From Runella salmonicolor (GTDB taxonomy: Bacteria > Bacteroidota > Bacteroidia > Cytophagales > Spirosomataceae), in the NCBI RefSeq assembly GCF_024158025.1, contig NZ_JAMZEL010000001.1:1-64000 (forward strand): 64,000 nt of DNA, read 5' to 3'. The number at the start of each line of letters is the position of its first letter. Position 1 is the first letter of the stretch. Shown in pieces: positions 51,803-59,762 of the stretch. The translations under genes were made by a program, and so were the position numbers. Under the pieces are notes generated by a model. It did not search any database. It was not told where the DNA came from and saw nothing but the letters and a program-made list of their open reading frames with translations.

Positions 51803-52888
51803 TTACACCATCAACAAGCGCCAAATCCCGCAGAAAAGAAACAGAATCAACGCCACGGGAGTAAGCACTTTCCAACACAAAAACATGAGCTGGTCTACGC
51901 GCAAACGCGGGAACGTCCAACGAACCCACATCTGAATCAGAATGGCAAAACCTGCTTTAAAAATCAGCCAAAAAGCGCCAGTTACGTTGCCCCAAATGGT
52001 GCCAGGAGCGCCGCTTGTCCAGTCGGCAAGGCGAAGCGAGCCAATGTTGGGCAATGGCGTATTCCAACTTCCTAAAAACAGAATGGCCCCCAACAACGAC
52101 ACCAACAGCATCATGGCGTATTCTGACAAAAACAGCAGCGCCCAGCGCATTCCAGAATACTCCGTGTGGAATCCTCCCACGAGTTCTGACTCTCCTTCGG
52201 GGATGTCAAAAGGGGCGCGGTTACATTCAGCCAATGTTGTAATAAAGAACACAATGTAGGCGATAATCAAAAAGGGACTTCTGACGATATTCCAACTTAA
52301 AAAACCACCGACCCGCGTAATATCAACGCCCATTGATTTTAACCCAAACAGGTACGTGATTTCGTCAGAATAAACCCCTTGTTGGTAACTTATGGTCTGT
52401 AAATCAAGGGTCTGGGCCGTCATCACGACGCACAAGATGACCAACCCCAGCGGGATTTCGTACGAAATGATTTGAGCCACGGAACGAACCGCACCAAAAA
52501 GAGCAAACTTATTGTTGGAACCCCAGCCCGCCATCAAAATCCCAATTACATCCACAGAGATAATCGTCATCAAATAAAATATCCCGACCGACGTGGTAGA
52601 ACCCTGTAAATCAGGACTTAGCGGAAGCACCGCATAACCCGCGAAGATGGCCGTAAAAATCACCAACGGAGCCAACAGAAACAGCTTTCGGTCGGCAGTG
52701 GCGGGAACGATGTCTTCTTTTTGCAGAAGTTTGAGCAAATCAGCGATGAGTTGCAGCAAGCCCCATTTCCCTACTTCCATCGGTCCCATACGGTCCTGAA
52801 TAAAAGCGGAGACTTTACGTTCCAAATACACCCCCACCACCACAGAGGAAAGGGCCATTATCAAGAAGATGGGCAGCGTTACGGGCAT
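51803..52888 (-). CDS. nuoH: NADH-quinone oxidoreductase subunit H
   Basis: NuoH is the membrane subunit at the junction of the arms of complex I that helps form the quinone site. The 361-residue protein has eight or nine helices and the conserved YLERKVSAFIQDRMGP loop, AECNRAPFDIPEGESELVGGFHTEYSG and the C-terminal WVRWTFPRLRVDQLM. No other nuo gene is adjacent: menB lies upstream and valS downstream. It has its own consensus promoter, so it seems to be a detached complex I gene. Confidence 0.96.
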   Translation of the reverse strand: MPVTLPIFLIMALSSVVVGVYLERKVSAFIQDRMGPMEVGKWGLLQLIADLLKLLQKEDIVPATADRKLFLLAPLVIFTAIFAGYAVLPLSPDLQGSTTSVGIFYLMTIISVDVIGILMAGWGSNNKFALFGAVRSVAQIISYEIPLGLVILCVVMTAQTLDLQTISYQQGVYSDEITYLFGLKSMGVDITRVGGFLSWNIVRSPFLIIAYIVFFITTLAECNRAPFDIPEGESELVGGFHTEYSGMRWALLFLSEYAMMLLVSLLGAILFLGSWNTPLPNIGSLRLADWTSGAPGTIWGNVTGAFWLIFKAGFAILIQMWVRWTFPRLRVDQLMFLCWKVLTPVALILFLFCGIWRLLMV

Positions 52889-52910
52889 GGGTACTCGCGA
52901 AAAATTTGCC

Positions 52911-52942
52911 CAAAACTACGCAAAAATCCCAAAAATTGGCAA
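52911..52942 (-). promoter_or_regulatory. nuoH promoter
   Basis: On the minus strand TTG (52942-52940) is followed after 21 nt by TAGTTTTG (52918-52911). The start point should lie near 52907, about 19 nt before the nuoH ATG. Confidence 0.6.
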
Positions 52943-53017
52943 TTTGTCAATCTTTCAGGCAAAGCCAATTCCACTTTTACCATGTCTTTTGTATAAAGTG
53001 CCTTCTGGGAAGTTTTA

Positions 53018-53854
53018 TTAGGAGAATCGCTCAAACTTATCCCAATTGGGTTTGCGTTTTTCGAGGAATGCGTCACGGCCTTCTTGGGCTTCCTCGGTCA
53101 TGTATCCCAAACGAGTGGCTTCTCCTGCAAACAATTGCTGCCCGACCAAGCCGTCGTCTACGAGGTTGAAAGCAAATTTCAACATCCGAATCGCCATTGG
53201 GCTCTTTCCAAGAATTTCCTGCGCCCATTGAAAGGCCGTATCTTCCAGCTCTTCGTGCGGAACCACGGCGTTGACCATGCCCATTTCGAAGGCTTCTTGG
53301 GCCGAATAACTACGTCCTAAAAAGAAAATTTCACGGGCACGTTTCTGGCCAATCATCCGCGCCAAATAGGCTGATCCGTAGCCTGCGTCATAACTAGCAA
53401 CGTCGGCATCGGTTTGTTTAAAAATTGCGTGTTCTTTGCTGGCCAACGTCAGGTCGCAGACAACGTGCAAGCTATGTCCACCACCTACGGCCCAACCTGG
53501 CACGACCGCAATCACGGGTTTGGTCATAAAGCGGATTTGACGTTGTACTTCCAAAATATTGAGGCGGTCGCGGCCATCTTCGGCGCGATAGCCACCTTTT
53601 TGACGGGCTTTTTGGTCTCCTCCCGAACAAAATGCCCAAATGCCATCTTTGGGCGATGGTCCCTCACCCGACAGCAACACCACCCCTACTTTGGGGTCGT
53701 GGGTAGCATCCCCAAAGGCATCGAGGAGTTCGAAGGTAGTTTTGGGACGGAAGGCGTTGCGTACTTCAGGGCGATTAAACGCGATGCGAGCCACTCCGTC
53801 GCATTTTTTGTAAGTAATATCCGTATATTCTTTGGCCGTAGTCCAGTTTGGCAT
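53018..53854 (-). CDS. menB: 1,4-dihydroxy-2-naphthoyl-CoA synthase
   Basis: MenB closes the naphthoquinone ring in menaquinone synthesis. The 278-residue crotonase-fold protein has FNRPEVRNAFRP, the oxyanion-hole region AFCSGGDQKAR, the long YRAEDGRDRLNILEVQR segment and the active-site Asp in DADVASYDAGYGSAYLAR, all diagnostic for MenB. It follows, by 21 bp, a kinase-like gene interrupted by a stop codon. Other men genes are not in the window. Confidence 0.95.
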   Translation of the reverse strand: MPNWTTAKEYTDITYKKCDGVARIAFNRPEVRNAFRPKTTFELLDAFGDATHDPKVGVVLLSGEGPSPKDGIWAFCSGGDQKARQKGGYRAEDGRDRLNILEVQRQIRFMTKPVIAVVPGWAVGGGHSLHVVCDLTLASKEHAIFKQTDADVASYDAGYGSAYLARMIGQKRAREIFFLGRSYSAQEAFEMGMVNAVVPHEELEDTAFQWAQEILGKSPMAIRMLKFAFNLVDDGLVGQQLFAGEATRLGYMTEEAQEGRDAFLEKRKPNWDKFERFS

Positions 53855-53875
53855 AGCGATGGTTTTTTCTACAAA

Positions 53876-54403
53876 TTATCGGTTTAAAAAATAGTTTCTA
53901 AATAAGTGCATCTCTTGGATTTCTACCGCTACGTATTTCTCAAAAATCACATTCCCCACCTGCGAGCGCAACGCGGAGATACCCACATCAATCAGGCGCA
54001 GCCCCTACTCGGTCAGCAAAATATTATCAAAGGCCAACCCACCAATATCCGAAGGGCGTTTGAGGTCTCGGTGTACAAAGCCCGCTTGGTGCAAAGCGCG
54101 GAGTTCATCCTCAAACACATCAAGCCGTAGTTCGCGTATTTCCACTTCGTAGGCGCGGTAGTCCATGGGGCGGAGGCGTTCCATCACCAACATTTCAGCT
54201 TGTAAGTCTTCGTTATAATCCAAACGGATAAACTTGGCTATCAAATCATTCACTATGTTAGCAAACTTCATTTTTTCGGCTTCCGAGCCAATATCCGAAC
54301 GAGTATCGCCCGTAAACAACTTGGCCACTTCCGTATCTGAAAGTACAATCACGGTGTTGTTGGCACCAGAAGAAAGCTTGCGGGGGTATTTCATGATTAT
54401 CAT
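53876..54403 (-). pseudogene. Protein-kinase-like gene interrupted by in-frame TAG
   Basis: A 132-codon frame ends at TAG (54007-54005) directly after the kinase catalytic loop VHRDLKRPSDIGGLAFDNILL. The same frame resumes at once with GLRLIDVGISALRSQ, in which DVG corresponds to the DFG motif, and runs 42 more codons to TAA at 53876. Together this gives a compact protein-kinase-like domain of about 175 residues. A single C-to-T change of CAG to TAG would explain it. It may be a recent pseudogene, a read-through site or a sequencing error. It starts 3 bp after yidD. Confidence 0.75.
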
Positions 54404-54406
54404 TTT

Positions 54407-54616
54407 TTATGGCACCGGATCGTACCCATGCCCGCCCCACGGGTGGCAACTTGCAATGCGCTTGAGTCCCAACCACCCACCCTTGAGCGCACCGTGTTTT
54501 TGAACGGCCTGAATCATGTAGTGCGAGCAGGTCGGCGTGTAGCGGCACGAATTGGGCAGGTACGGCGAAAGCGCCACCTGATAAGCCCGTACAATGAAGA
54601 TAAGAATGTTTTTCAT
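54407..54616 (-). CDS. yidD: Membrane protein insertion efficiency factor YidD
   Basis: The 69-residue protein has the family signature: amphipathic N-terminal helix (MKNILIFIVRAYQVALSP), then NSCRYTPTCSHYMIQAV and GWLGLKRIASCHPWGGHGYDPVP. YidD assists the YidC insertase. The frame is open to 54658, but the family starts at MKNILIF, so ATG 54616 is used. It is followed after 3 bp by the interrupted kinase-like gene. Positions 54617-54697 upstream are GC-rich with some pairing and hold no gene. Confidence 0.95.
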   Translation of the reverse strand: MKNILIFIVRAYQVALSPYLPNSCRYTPTCSHYMIQAVQKHGALKGGWLGLKRIASCHPWGGHGYDPVP

Positions 54617-54697
54617 AGTTGGATTAAGTCCCTCTCTGATGTGGACGGGGCCGCCCATGCGGAGGGATTTAGGGCGGTCCGCCGCGCGGTGAGGCTT

Positions 54698-55594
54698 TTA
54701 CCACAATTGACTCGGATACTTCCCCTCCTCGTGCAGCTTTTTCAATGCCGCCTGCACGGTGGGTTTATCTTCTGGATAGGTGACGCCAAACCATTCGGAA
54801 GCATTAGGAATGACTTTAAGCTTACCTAAACCACTCTTAATCAAATGCGTAGCTACTACCGGAATATAAAACTCCGCTTTAGGTGCATTGTAGTTATTGC
54901 GGGCATAATCAGAGAAAAGCGTCTGGGTAATGGGAAAAACAGACGGCTTAAAACCCCAAAAATTCATCGAAACGGGCGTTTCGGGGCCAAGTTCGGTAAG
55001 CTCGCCGCTTTCTTCAAAATAGATTTTTCCTTCCTGCGGGAAGATTTTCGTGCGCTCAGTCACCACGTCCAAATAACCTTCATCATTGACTTCACACACC
55101 CCCCGCGACACGGTACCGTTTTCCGAAAGTGTCTTTTTTACTTGGTACGCAATCAGCGTATGCTCGCTGTCGTCTGCGCTGGTATTGAGGAAATCCGCCA
55201 CCAGTTGGAAGGCTTCGAGGCCGTAAAAATCGTCGGCGTTGATGATGGCAAAAGGCGTTTGGGTTTGTTCCCTGCCGCAGAGCATGGCGTGGCCCGTGCC
55301 CCAAGGTTTGGCGCGTTCGATTTCCCCTAATTCCACGGGCACGTAGCTTTGGAAGCCCTGAATGGCGTAATCGTAGTCAATTTTTCCTTTGAGTTTGGGA
55401 CCAAATACTTCTTCAAAATCAGCACGAAGTTCTTCGCGAATAATAAAGACAACTTTGCCAAAACCAGCCCGGATGGCATCATACAGAGAATAATCAATGA
55501 TGGTTTCGCCGTTGGGGCCAAATTGGTCGAGTTGTTTGATTCCGCCGTAGCGGCTGCCCATGCCAGCGGCAAGTATTAAGAGGGTGGGTTTCAT
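54698..55594 (-). CDS. Sugar-phosphate nucleotidyltransferase
   Basis: A 298-residue NTP-transferase of the GT-A-like nucleotidyltransferase fold. The nucleotide loop is LLILAAGMGSRYGGIKQLDQFGPNG, the metal-binding NADDFYG follows at about 120, and ETPVSMNFWGFKP lies in the sugar pocket. It would activate a sugar-1-phosphate to an NDP-sugar. The sugar is unknown and no matching pathway genes adjoin. It is separated from yidD by 81 bp on the same strand. Confidence 0.87.
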   Translation of the reverse strand: MKPTLLILAAGMGSRYGGIKQLDQFGPNGETIIDYSLYDAIRAGFGKVVFIIREELRADFEEVFGPKLKGKIDYDYAIQGFQSYVPVELGEIERAKPWGTGHAMLCGREQTQTPFAIINADDFYGLEAFQLVADFLNTSADDSEHTLIAYQVKKTLSENGTVSRGVCEVNDEGYLDVVTERTKIFPQEGKIYFEESGELTELGPETPVSMNFWGFKPSVFPITQTLFSDYARNNYNAPKAEFYIPVVATHLIKSGLGKLKVIPNASEWFGVTYPEDKPTVQAALKKLHEEGKYPSQLW

Positions 55595-55631
55595 TTAAAT
55601 GTGTAAATGTGTGAGTGAATGAGCCTAAGGC

Positions 55632-55814
55632 TTAATGCCATTTTTTTTTACTTTGAATCTTTTTTAAGAGTTGTTTTGCAGGAATGGTTTTCATTCCCCC
55701 TTTAGCATCAGCAATTACAAAGGATTGTCCTAACACTGCTTTTTTCGGTACAAGTTCTTTAAGTGCTTTATCAATACCTTCGATAAATTTCACCGACAGT
55801 TCTTTGCTATTCAT
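55632..55814 (-). CDS. Small partner of zeta-toxin-like kinase
   Basis: A 60-residue basic protein beginning MNSKELSVKFIEGIDKALKE and ending with a Lys-rich tail. It overlaps the upstream zeta-like gene by 4 bp (ATGA), implying translational coupling. Length, charge and coupling suggest an antitoxin-like or accessory partner, but I do not recognise its family and it does not resemble the Streptococcus epsilon antitoxin. It is the last gene of the nadA unit. Confidence 0.75.
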   Translation of the reverse strand: MNSKELSVKFIEGIDKALKELVPKKAVLGQSFVIADAKGGMKTIPAKQLLKKIQSKKKWH

Positions 55815-56389
55815 TTGTTTTGAATTTGTTTAATAACCTGCTGCCAAACTTGTTGATTTATGACCTCTACACTTCCCCCTTTATCCCCATTAGCAATAAG
55901 TTTAGGCGTTATTTCTGAATTATCTATCAAAATCCAAGTATCGCAAATAGGCATAAACAGTTCAAATAAATTATAAACTCCTCGCTGATAACGCCTTATG
56001 ATAACATCCGCTGGGATATGATGTCCGCCTTCTAAAACACGTTGTTTCACCCGTTCAATCGCCATTGTAAAAGATGGCAACCAAAAAAAAGCCACTGTTA
56101 CGCTATATCCTCCAGCCTGGGCTTCTTTAATAAGCGAAATATAGCTTTTAGCCGCCAAAGTAGTCTCAAACGCAAAGTCTTCTTTGGTAGACAGCAAAAA
56201 ACGTATTCTCTGCAACATAATTCTACCAGCTTCAAAGGCTGCACCTTCAGGATTGAAAGGTGAAAGGCCAGCTGCAATGTTATCGGCATTTACAAATTCC
56301 CGACAGTGAAGCATCTCAGGCAAAATTGTTGATGCCGCAGTCGTCTTCCCTGCCCCGTTTGGCCCAGCGATGATGTATAAATCAGGCAT
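55811..56389 (-). CDS. Zeta-toxin-like P-loop kinase
   Basis: A 192-residue P-loop protein with Walker A AGPNGAGKTTAA (8-19), the zeta-type FVNADNIAAGLSPF, and FAFETTLAAKSY, as in zeta toxins and related kinases. True zeta toxins phosphorylate UDP-N-acetylglucosamine and block wall synthesis; chromosomal relatives can have other substrates. It starts 3 bp after nadA and overlaps the small gene downstream, so all three probably share one mRNA. Whether it is toxic is unknown. Confidence 0.85.
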   Translation of the reverse strand: MPDLYIIAGPNGAGKTTAASTILPEMLHCREFVNADNIAAGLSPFNPEGAAFEAGRIMLQRIRFLLSTKEDFAFETTLAAKSYISLIKEAQAGGYSVTVAFFWLPSFTMAIERVKQRVLEGGHHIPADVIIRRYQRGVYNLFELFMPICDTWILIDNSEITPKLIANGDKGGSVEVINQQVWQQVIKQIQNK

Positions 56390-56392
56390 CCG

Positions 56393-57391
56393 CTACAGAT
56401 TCTTGCTCATCTCCAGCATTCGATTGACGGATTCGTAGGCTTTAAGGCGTACATCTTCCGGAACGGTGATTTCGGGTTGCTCATACAGAAGCGCGTTGTA
56501 CAGTTTTTCGACCGTGTTCATTTTCATGTAAGGGCACTCACTGCACGCGCAGGTGTTGTTTTCGGTGGCGGGGGCGGGAATAATTTTTTTGCCAGTTCCT
56601 GCCGCTGCTTGTTTCATTTTGTGCAAAATGCCTGCTTCCGTGGCTACGATAAATTCATCGTGCGGGGTTTCAGCCACAAATTTCAGAATTGCGGTGGTTG
56701 AGCCTACAAAATCGGCCTGAAGCAAGATGTTGTCTTTGCATTCAGGGTGCGCGACGAGCAGGGCGCTGGGGTATTTTTCACGCAGGGCTTTTAATTTGGC
56801 TTCCGAAATATCAACGTGAACGATACAGGCGCCGTCCCACAGCACCATATCACGGCCCGTTTTTTTGGCTACATAACGACCTAAATTGGCGTCGGGTGCA
56901 AAGATAATTTTCTGGTCTTTGGGCAATTGCTCCACAATCTTGACGGCATTGGACGAGGTCACGATGATGTCAGATAATGCCTTGATTTCGGCCGAGCAGT
57001 TGATGTAAGAAAGCACCAAATGGTCGGGGTATTGCGCTTTGAAAGCCGCGAATTTATCAGCTGGGGCCGAGTCGGCCAATGAACAGCCCGCATTCAGGTC
57101 AGGAATCACAACTTTTTTCTCAGGGCTGAGGATTTTGGCCGTTTCACCCATGAAATGAACGCCGCAAAAAACAATCATATCGGCAGGAGTAGCGGCGGCC
57201 TGCTGCGAAAGCCCGAGGCTATCGCCGATGTAGTCGGCCAAATCCTGAATGGCACCGTCTACATAATAATGCGCCAAGATAACGGCATTTTTTTCTTTAC
57301 GAAGCCGATTGATTTCCGCCACTAAATCTACTTCTGGCGCAACTGCTTCGCGCACGTATCCATATTTTTGTACTTGTTCAAGGATTTCCAT
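56393..57391 (-). CDS. nadA: Quinolinate synthase
   Basis: NadA condenses iminoaspartate with dihydroxyacetone phosphate to quinolinate in NAD synthesis, using a 4Fe-4S cluster. The 332-residue protein has the three homologous domains. Cluster cysteines are probably those in PDLNAGCSLADS, SYINCSAEI and ACSECPYM. AHYYVDGAIQDLADYIGDSL near the N-terminus is the typical signature. A -7 box (TAAGTTTG on the minus strand, 57418-57411) gives a leader of about 15 nt. nadB and nadC are not adjacent. Confidence 0.95.
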   Translation of the reverse strand: MEILEQVQKYGYVREAVAPEVDLVAEINRLRKEKNAVILAHYYVDGAIQDLADYIGDSLGLSQQAAATPADMIVFCGVHFMGETAKILSPEKKVVIPDLNAGCSLADSAPADKFAAFKAQYPDHLVLSYINCSAEIKALSDIIVTSSNAVKIVEQLPKDQKIIFAPDANLGRYVAKKTGRDMVLWDGACIVHVDISEAKLKALREKYPSALLVAHPECKDNILLQADFVGSTTAILKFVAETPHDEFIVATEAGILHKMKQAAAGTGKKIIPAPATENNTCACSECPYMKMNTVEKLYNALLYEQPEITVPEDVRLKAYESVNRMLEMSKNL

Positions 57392-57522
57392 TTTCGTCTG
57401 ATATTTGGCCCAAACTTACGCAATTTGTTTTTTGATTTTAAGCAGATTTTTGGGTTTTTGGGTTGTTCGTCCTAAGTTAATGACTACTTTGCTGATTATT
57501 TAACAAAACCACACCTCTAAAA

Positions 57523-57954
57523 ATGCCTTGGGCAAAATATATTTCAGTTGTATTGGCAAGCATGGTCAAATTTGTAGCAGGCCCCTTGGCAGGCCTAGCA
57601 CTTAGCTTAAGTTGGTGGGAAACGGCCATTTGCACCGTTGTGGGTATGATGTTCAGCGTGGTTATTTTTGTGTTTTTGGGCAGCGCCATTCAGCAATTGA
57701 TGGCCCGCTATCGAAAGACCCAACCCCGTCTTTTCAGCAAGCGTTCTCGGCTGGCCGTTAGGGTCTGGAAAAAATCAGGGATGACAGGCATTGCCTTGCT
57801 TACGCCTCTGCTTTTTACGCCCATAGGCGGCACGTTGATTGCCGTGTCGTTCAAAGTACCCCGCCTGACTGTCATTGCTCAGATGCTACTTTGGGGCACG
57901 ATTTGGGGCGTTATTATGTCGTTTGGCCTCTATCAGTTTCGGAGTCTCGTCTAG
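57523..57954 (+). CDS. Small multi-pass membrane protein
   Basis: A 143-residue membrane protein with four hydrophobic segments and a basic cytoplasmic loop (RYRKTQPRLFSKRSRLAVRVWKKSG). The segment GMTGIALLTPLLFTPIGGTLIAVSF has the Gly/Pro pattern of SNARE-associated (DedA-like) small proteins, but the match is loose. Function unknown. It is divergent from nadA. Confidence 0.75.
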   Translation: MPWAKYISVVLASMVKFVAGPLAGLALSLSWWETAICTVVGMMFSVVIFVFLGSAIQQLMARYRKTQPRLFSKRSRLAVRVWKKSGMTGIALLTPLLFTPIGGTLIAVSFKVPRLTVIAQMLLWGTIWGVIMSFGLYQFRSLV

Positions 57955-57967
57955 CAATCGTTGATAT

Positions 57968-58000
57968 ACCTGTCCGACGGTTTTAAACCGTCAGACAGGT
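57968..58000. repeat. Intergenic palindrome (15-bp arms)
   Basis: Arms 57968-57982 and 57986-58000 are inverted copies with one mismatch around a 3-nt loop. It lies just after a membrane-protein gene. No T-run follows, so it may be a dispersed intergenic palindrome acting as a weak terminator. Confidence 0.6.
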
Positions 58001-58034
58001 ACGTAAAAACCGTTCAATCGATTGTAGCTTAGAA

Positions 58035-58580
58035 TCAAACAAAAATTGCGTTGACACTCAATTCAAATTCGGGAAGAATAGGCTTGGCCGAACATATATC
58101 ATCATCGGTACAGATTTGTACTTGCTTGCGTGAAGTATAGACATGAACTGTCTTGTTGTCAGGATAAATCAACCACATGACTTTAACTCCTGCTTTAAAA
58201 TACTCAGCCGTTTTTTCTTCGACTTTGTTAGCGTTATCACTGCCAGAAATAATCTCAATCAAAAATTCAGGTATTTCGTCTTCACCCTGCTTCGTACGCT
58301 GTATTTGTTCTTTGGAAAGATATGCTATATCGGGTCTTCTCATTTGAATACCGGTAAGCTGTACATCATATTCTGAAATCAAAGTACCTGATTTCCAGAG
58401 CCCTTTTTCAATAAAAAGTTGATTCAATACTTCGTAGATAAAAACCTGTGTTTTGTTCATGCCAACAAATTTGATAAGCTCTCCGTCATTCCATTCATAT
58501 TTAAAGCCATCTTCCGGCTCCCAAACCATAAACTCTTCCAAAGTTTTGGGCAGAACTGCGGTATCTCTTGCTTCTATCAT
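58035..58580 (-). CDS. Uma2 family (DUF820) putative nuclease
   Basis: A 181-residue protein of the Uma2 family, which has a PD-(D/E)XK nuclease-like fold. The pattern is visible as RRPDIAYL with the catalytic Asp, then PEFLIEIISGSD with Glu, and EKTAEYFKAGVKVMWLI. N-terminal YEWNDGELIKFVG is also typical. Uma2 genes are abundant in Cyanobacteria and Cytophagales; their role is unknown. Single gene. Confidence 0.88.
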   Translation of the reverse strand: MIEARDTAVLPKTLEEFMVWEPEDGFKYEWNDGELIKFVGMNKTQVFIYEVLNQLFIEKGLWKSGTLISEYDVQLTGIQMRRPDIAYLSKEQIQRTKQGEDEIPEFLIEIISGSDNANKVEEKTAEYFKAGVKVMWLIYPDNKTVHVYTSRKQVQICTDDDICSAKPILPEFELSVNAIFV

Positions 58581-58616
58581 TGGTTTACCTGATTATTTTA
58601 TTCAAAAATAAAATAT

Positions 58617-58652
58617 ATTGGCTAGTTTCCAAAATAGAGGAAACTAGCCAAT
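58617..58652 (-). terminator. 14-bp hairpin between SPFH and Uma2 genes
   Basis: Perfect arms 58617-58630 and 58639-58652 flank an 8-nt loop. On the minus strand it follows the SPFH gene by about 80 nt and precedes the Uma2 start by about 40 nt. It may end SPFH transcripts or regulate the Uma2 gene. Confidence 0.6.
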
Positions 58653-58688
58653 TGTTTAAACATTCAATCTAACGGTTTTGAACTAACA

Positions 58689-58732
58689 GTAGGGGTAAAC
58701 CCCTTAGGGCAGAGGTAAACCCTGCCCCTACC
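58689..58732. repeat. Nested inverted repeat with GGTAAACCC units
   Basis: GTAGGGG and CCCCTAC form outer arms, and AGGGCA/TGCCCT and two GGTAAACCC units lie inside. It sits directly after the SPFH gene stop codon and probably folds as a hairpin that ends or protects its mRNA. Confidence 0.5.
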
Positions 58733-58734
58733 GT

Positions 58735-59640
58735 TTATTTATCGCCCAAAATCACGGGCACGTTGCCTTTACCGCCCATGATAATGACCTTGGCATTGGG
58801 CGACGACGCCAATTCTTTTTGGGCCTTGATTTGCTCGTACTGCAACTGACGGTCGGTCAAACTTTCGGAAATAATGCGCTGATAATCAGAAATCCCCTGC
58901 GCCTCAACGCGTTTACGTTCGGCTTCTTGCTTTTCTTTGCTCAACACAAACTGCATTTTCTGCGATTCCTGCTCGGCATTGATTTTGGACTCAATGGTTT
59001 TTTTGACCGACTCGGGCAGGTTGATATTCCGAATCAAGACGTTTTCCAGAAAAATTCCTCGGTTTTTAAATTCCTGTTCAATTTGCTTAGAAATACGCGC
59101 CTGAAACTCATCACGCTTGGTGGAATACAACGCCACTGCGTCATAATTAACGGCATTGTCGCGGATGCGCGTGCGGGTTATGGGACGAACAATTTTCTCA
59201 ACGTAAGTAGGCCCAATCTCGCGGTAAATTTTGGGCGCTTCGGAGGGAATAACGCGGTAGAGAATCGTTAAATCTATTTCGACCTGAAGTCCGTCGGCCG
59301 TCAGAATACGGATGGCGTCGTCGCCTGTTTTATCCCCCTCATCATGTACTGCCGACATGGTATAGTTTTGCGTCTTTGTATCCAACAATGTAACATCCAC
59401 GAGCGGGTTTACAAAGTTTAATCCACTGCTCAAAACAGTATTACTTACCTTTCCAAACAAAGATTGAATCCCCACCGAACCCGCATCAACCTGCTTGATA
59501 CACGACGTAAGAACCCCGAAAATGGCCAAGACAACACCCGCCACCTTGACAGGACGGGAAAATTTGGCAAACGCCAACGATGGAGTATTGATCGCAAAGC
59601 CTGCTATGACCAAAATCACTCCGATAACAATCAGAAACAT
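58735..59640 (-). CDS. SPFH/prohibitin domain membrane protein
   Basis: A 301-residue protein with two N-terminal hydrophobic segments and an SPFH (band 7/prohibitin) domain from about residue 50 (VDAGSVGIQSLFGKV) to 190. A charged coiled-coil (ESKINAEQESQKMQFVLSKE) follows. SPFH proteins form large ring assemblies on membranes and can modulate FtsH. A -7 box (TACGTTTG on the minus strand, 59675-59668) lies upstream. No NfeD-like partner is adjacent. Confidence 0.9.
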   Translation of the reverse strand: MFLIVIGVILVIAGFAINTPSLAFAKFSRPVKVAGVVLAIFGVLTSCIKQVDAGSVGIQSLFGKVSNTVLSSGLNFVNPLVDVTLLDTKTQNYTMSAVHDEGDKTGDDAIRILTADGLQVEIDLTILYRVIPSEAPKIYREIGPTYVEKIVRPITRTRIRDNAVNYDAVALYSTKRDEFQARISKQIEQEFKNRGIFLENVLIRNINLPESVKKTIESKINAEQESQKMQFVLSKEKQEAERKRVEAQGISDYQRIISESLTDRQLQYEQIKAQKELASSPNAKVIIMGGKGNVPVILGDK

Positions 59641-59762
59641 AATAGTTTGGGTTTAAAATTTATGCCACAAACGTACACGTTTTCTGGTCTGATTGTACAC
59701 TATATTGAGGATAGGCTTTAGCGGGCCGGAGCTGGTAAAAAAGCAGGAAGAAAGGCAACCGT

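Noticed and set aside
51612..51929. 105-codon minus-strand ORF across the valS leader and nuoH end
   Set aside because: It uses another frame than both nuoH and the valine-rich leader, runs out of nuoH coding sequence and shows no protein-like composition.
54617..54697. GC-rich segment between the nucleotidyltransferase gene and yidD as an RNA gene
   Set aside because: It has some self-pairing but no promoter, terminator or known RNA signature.
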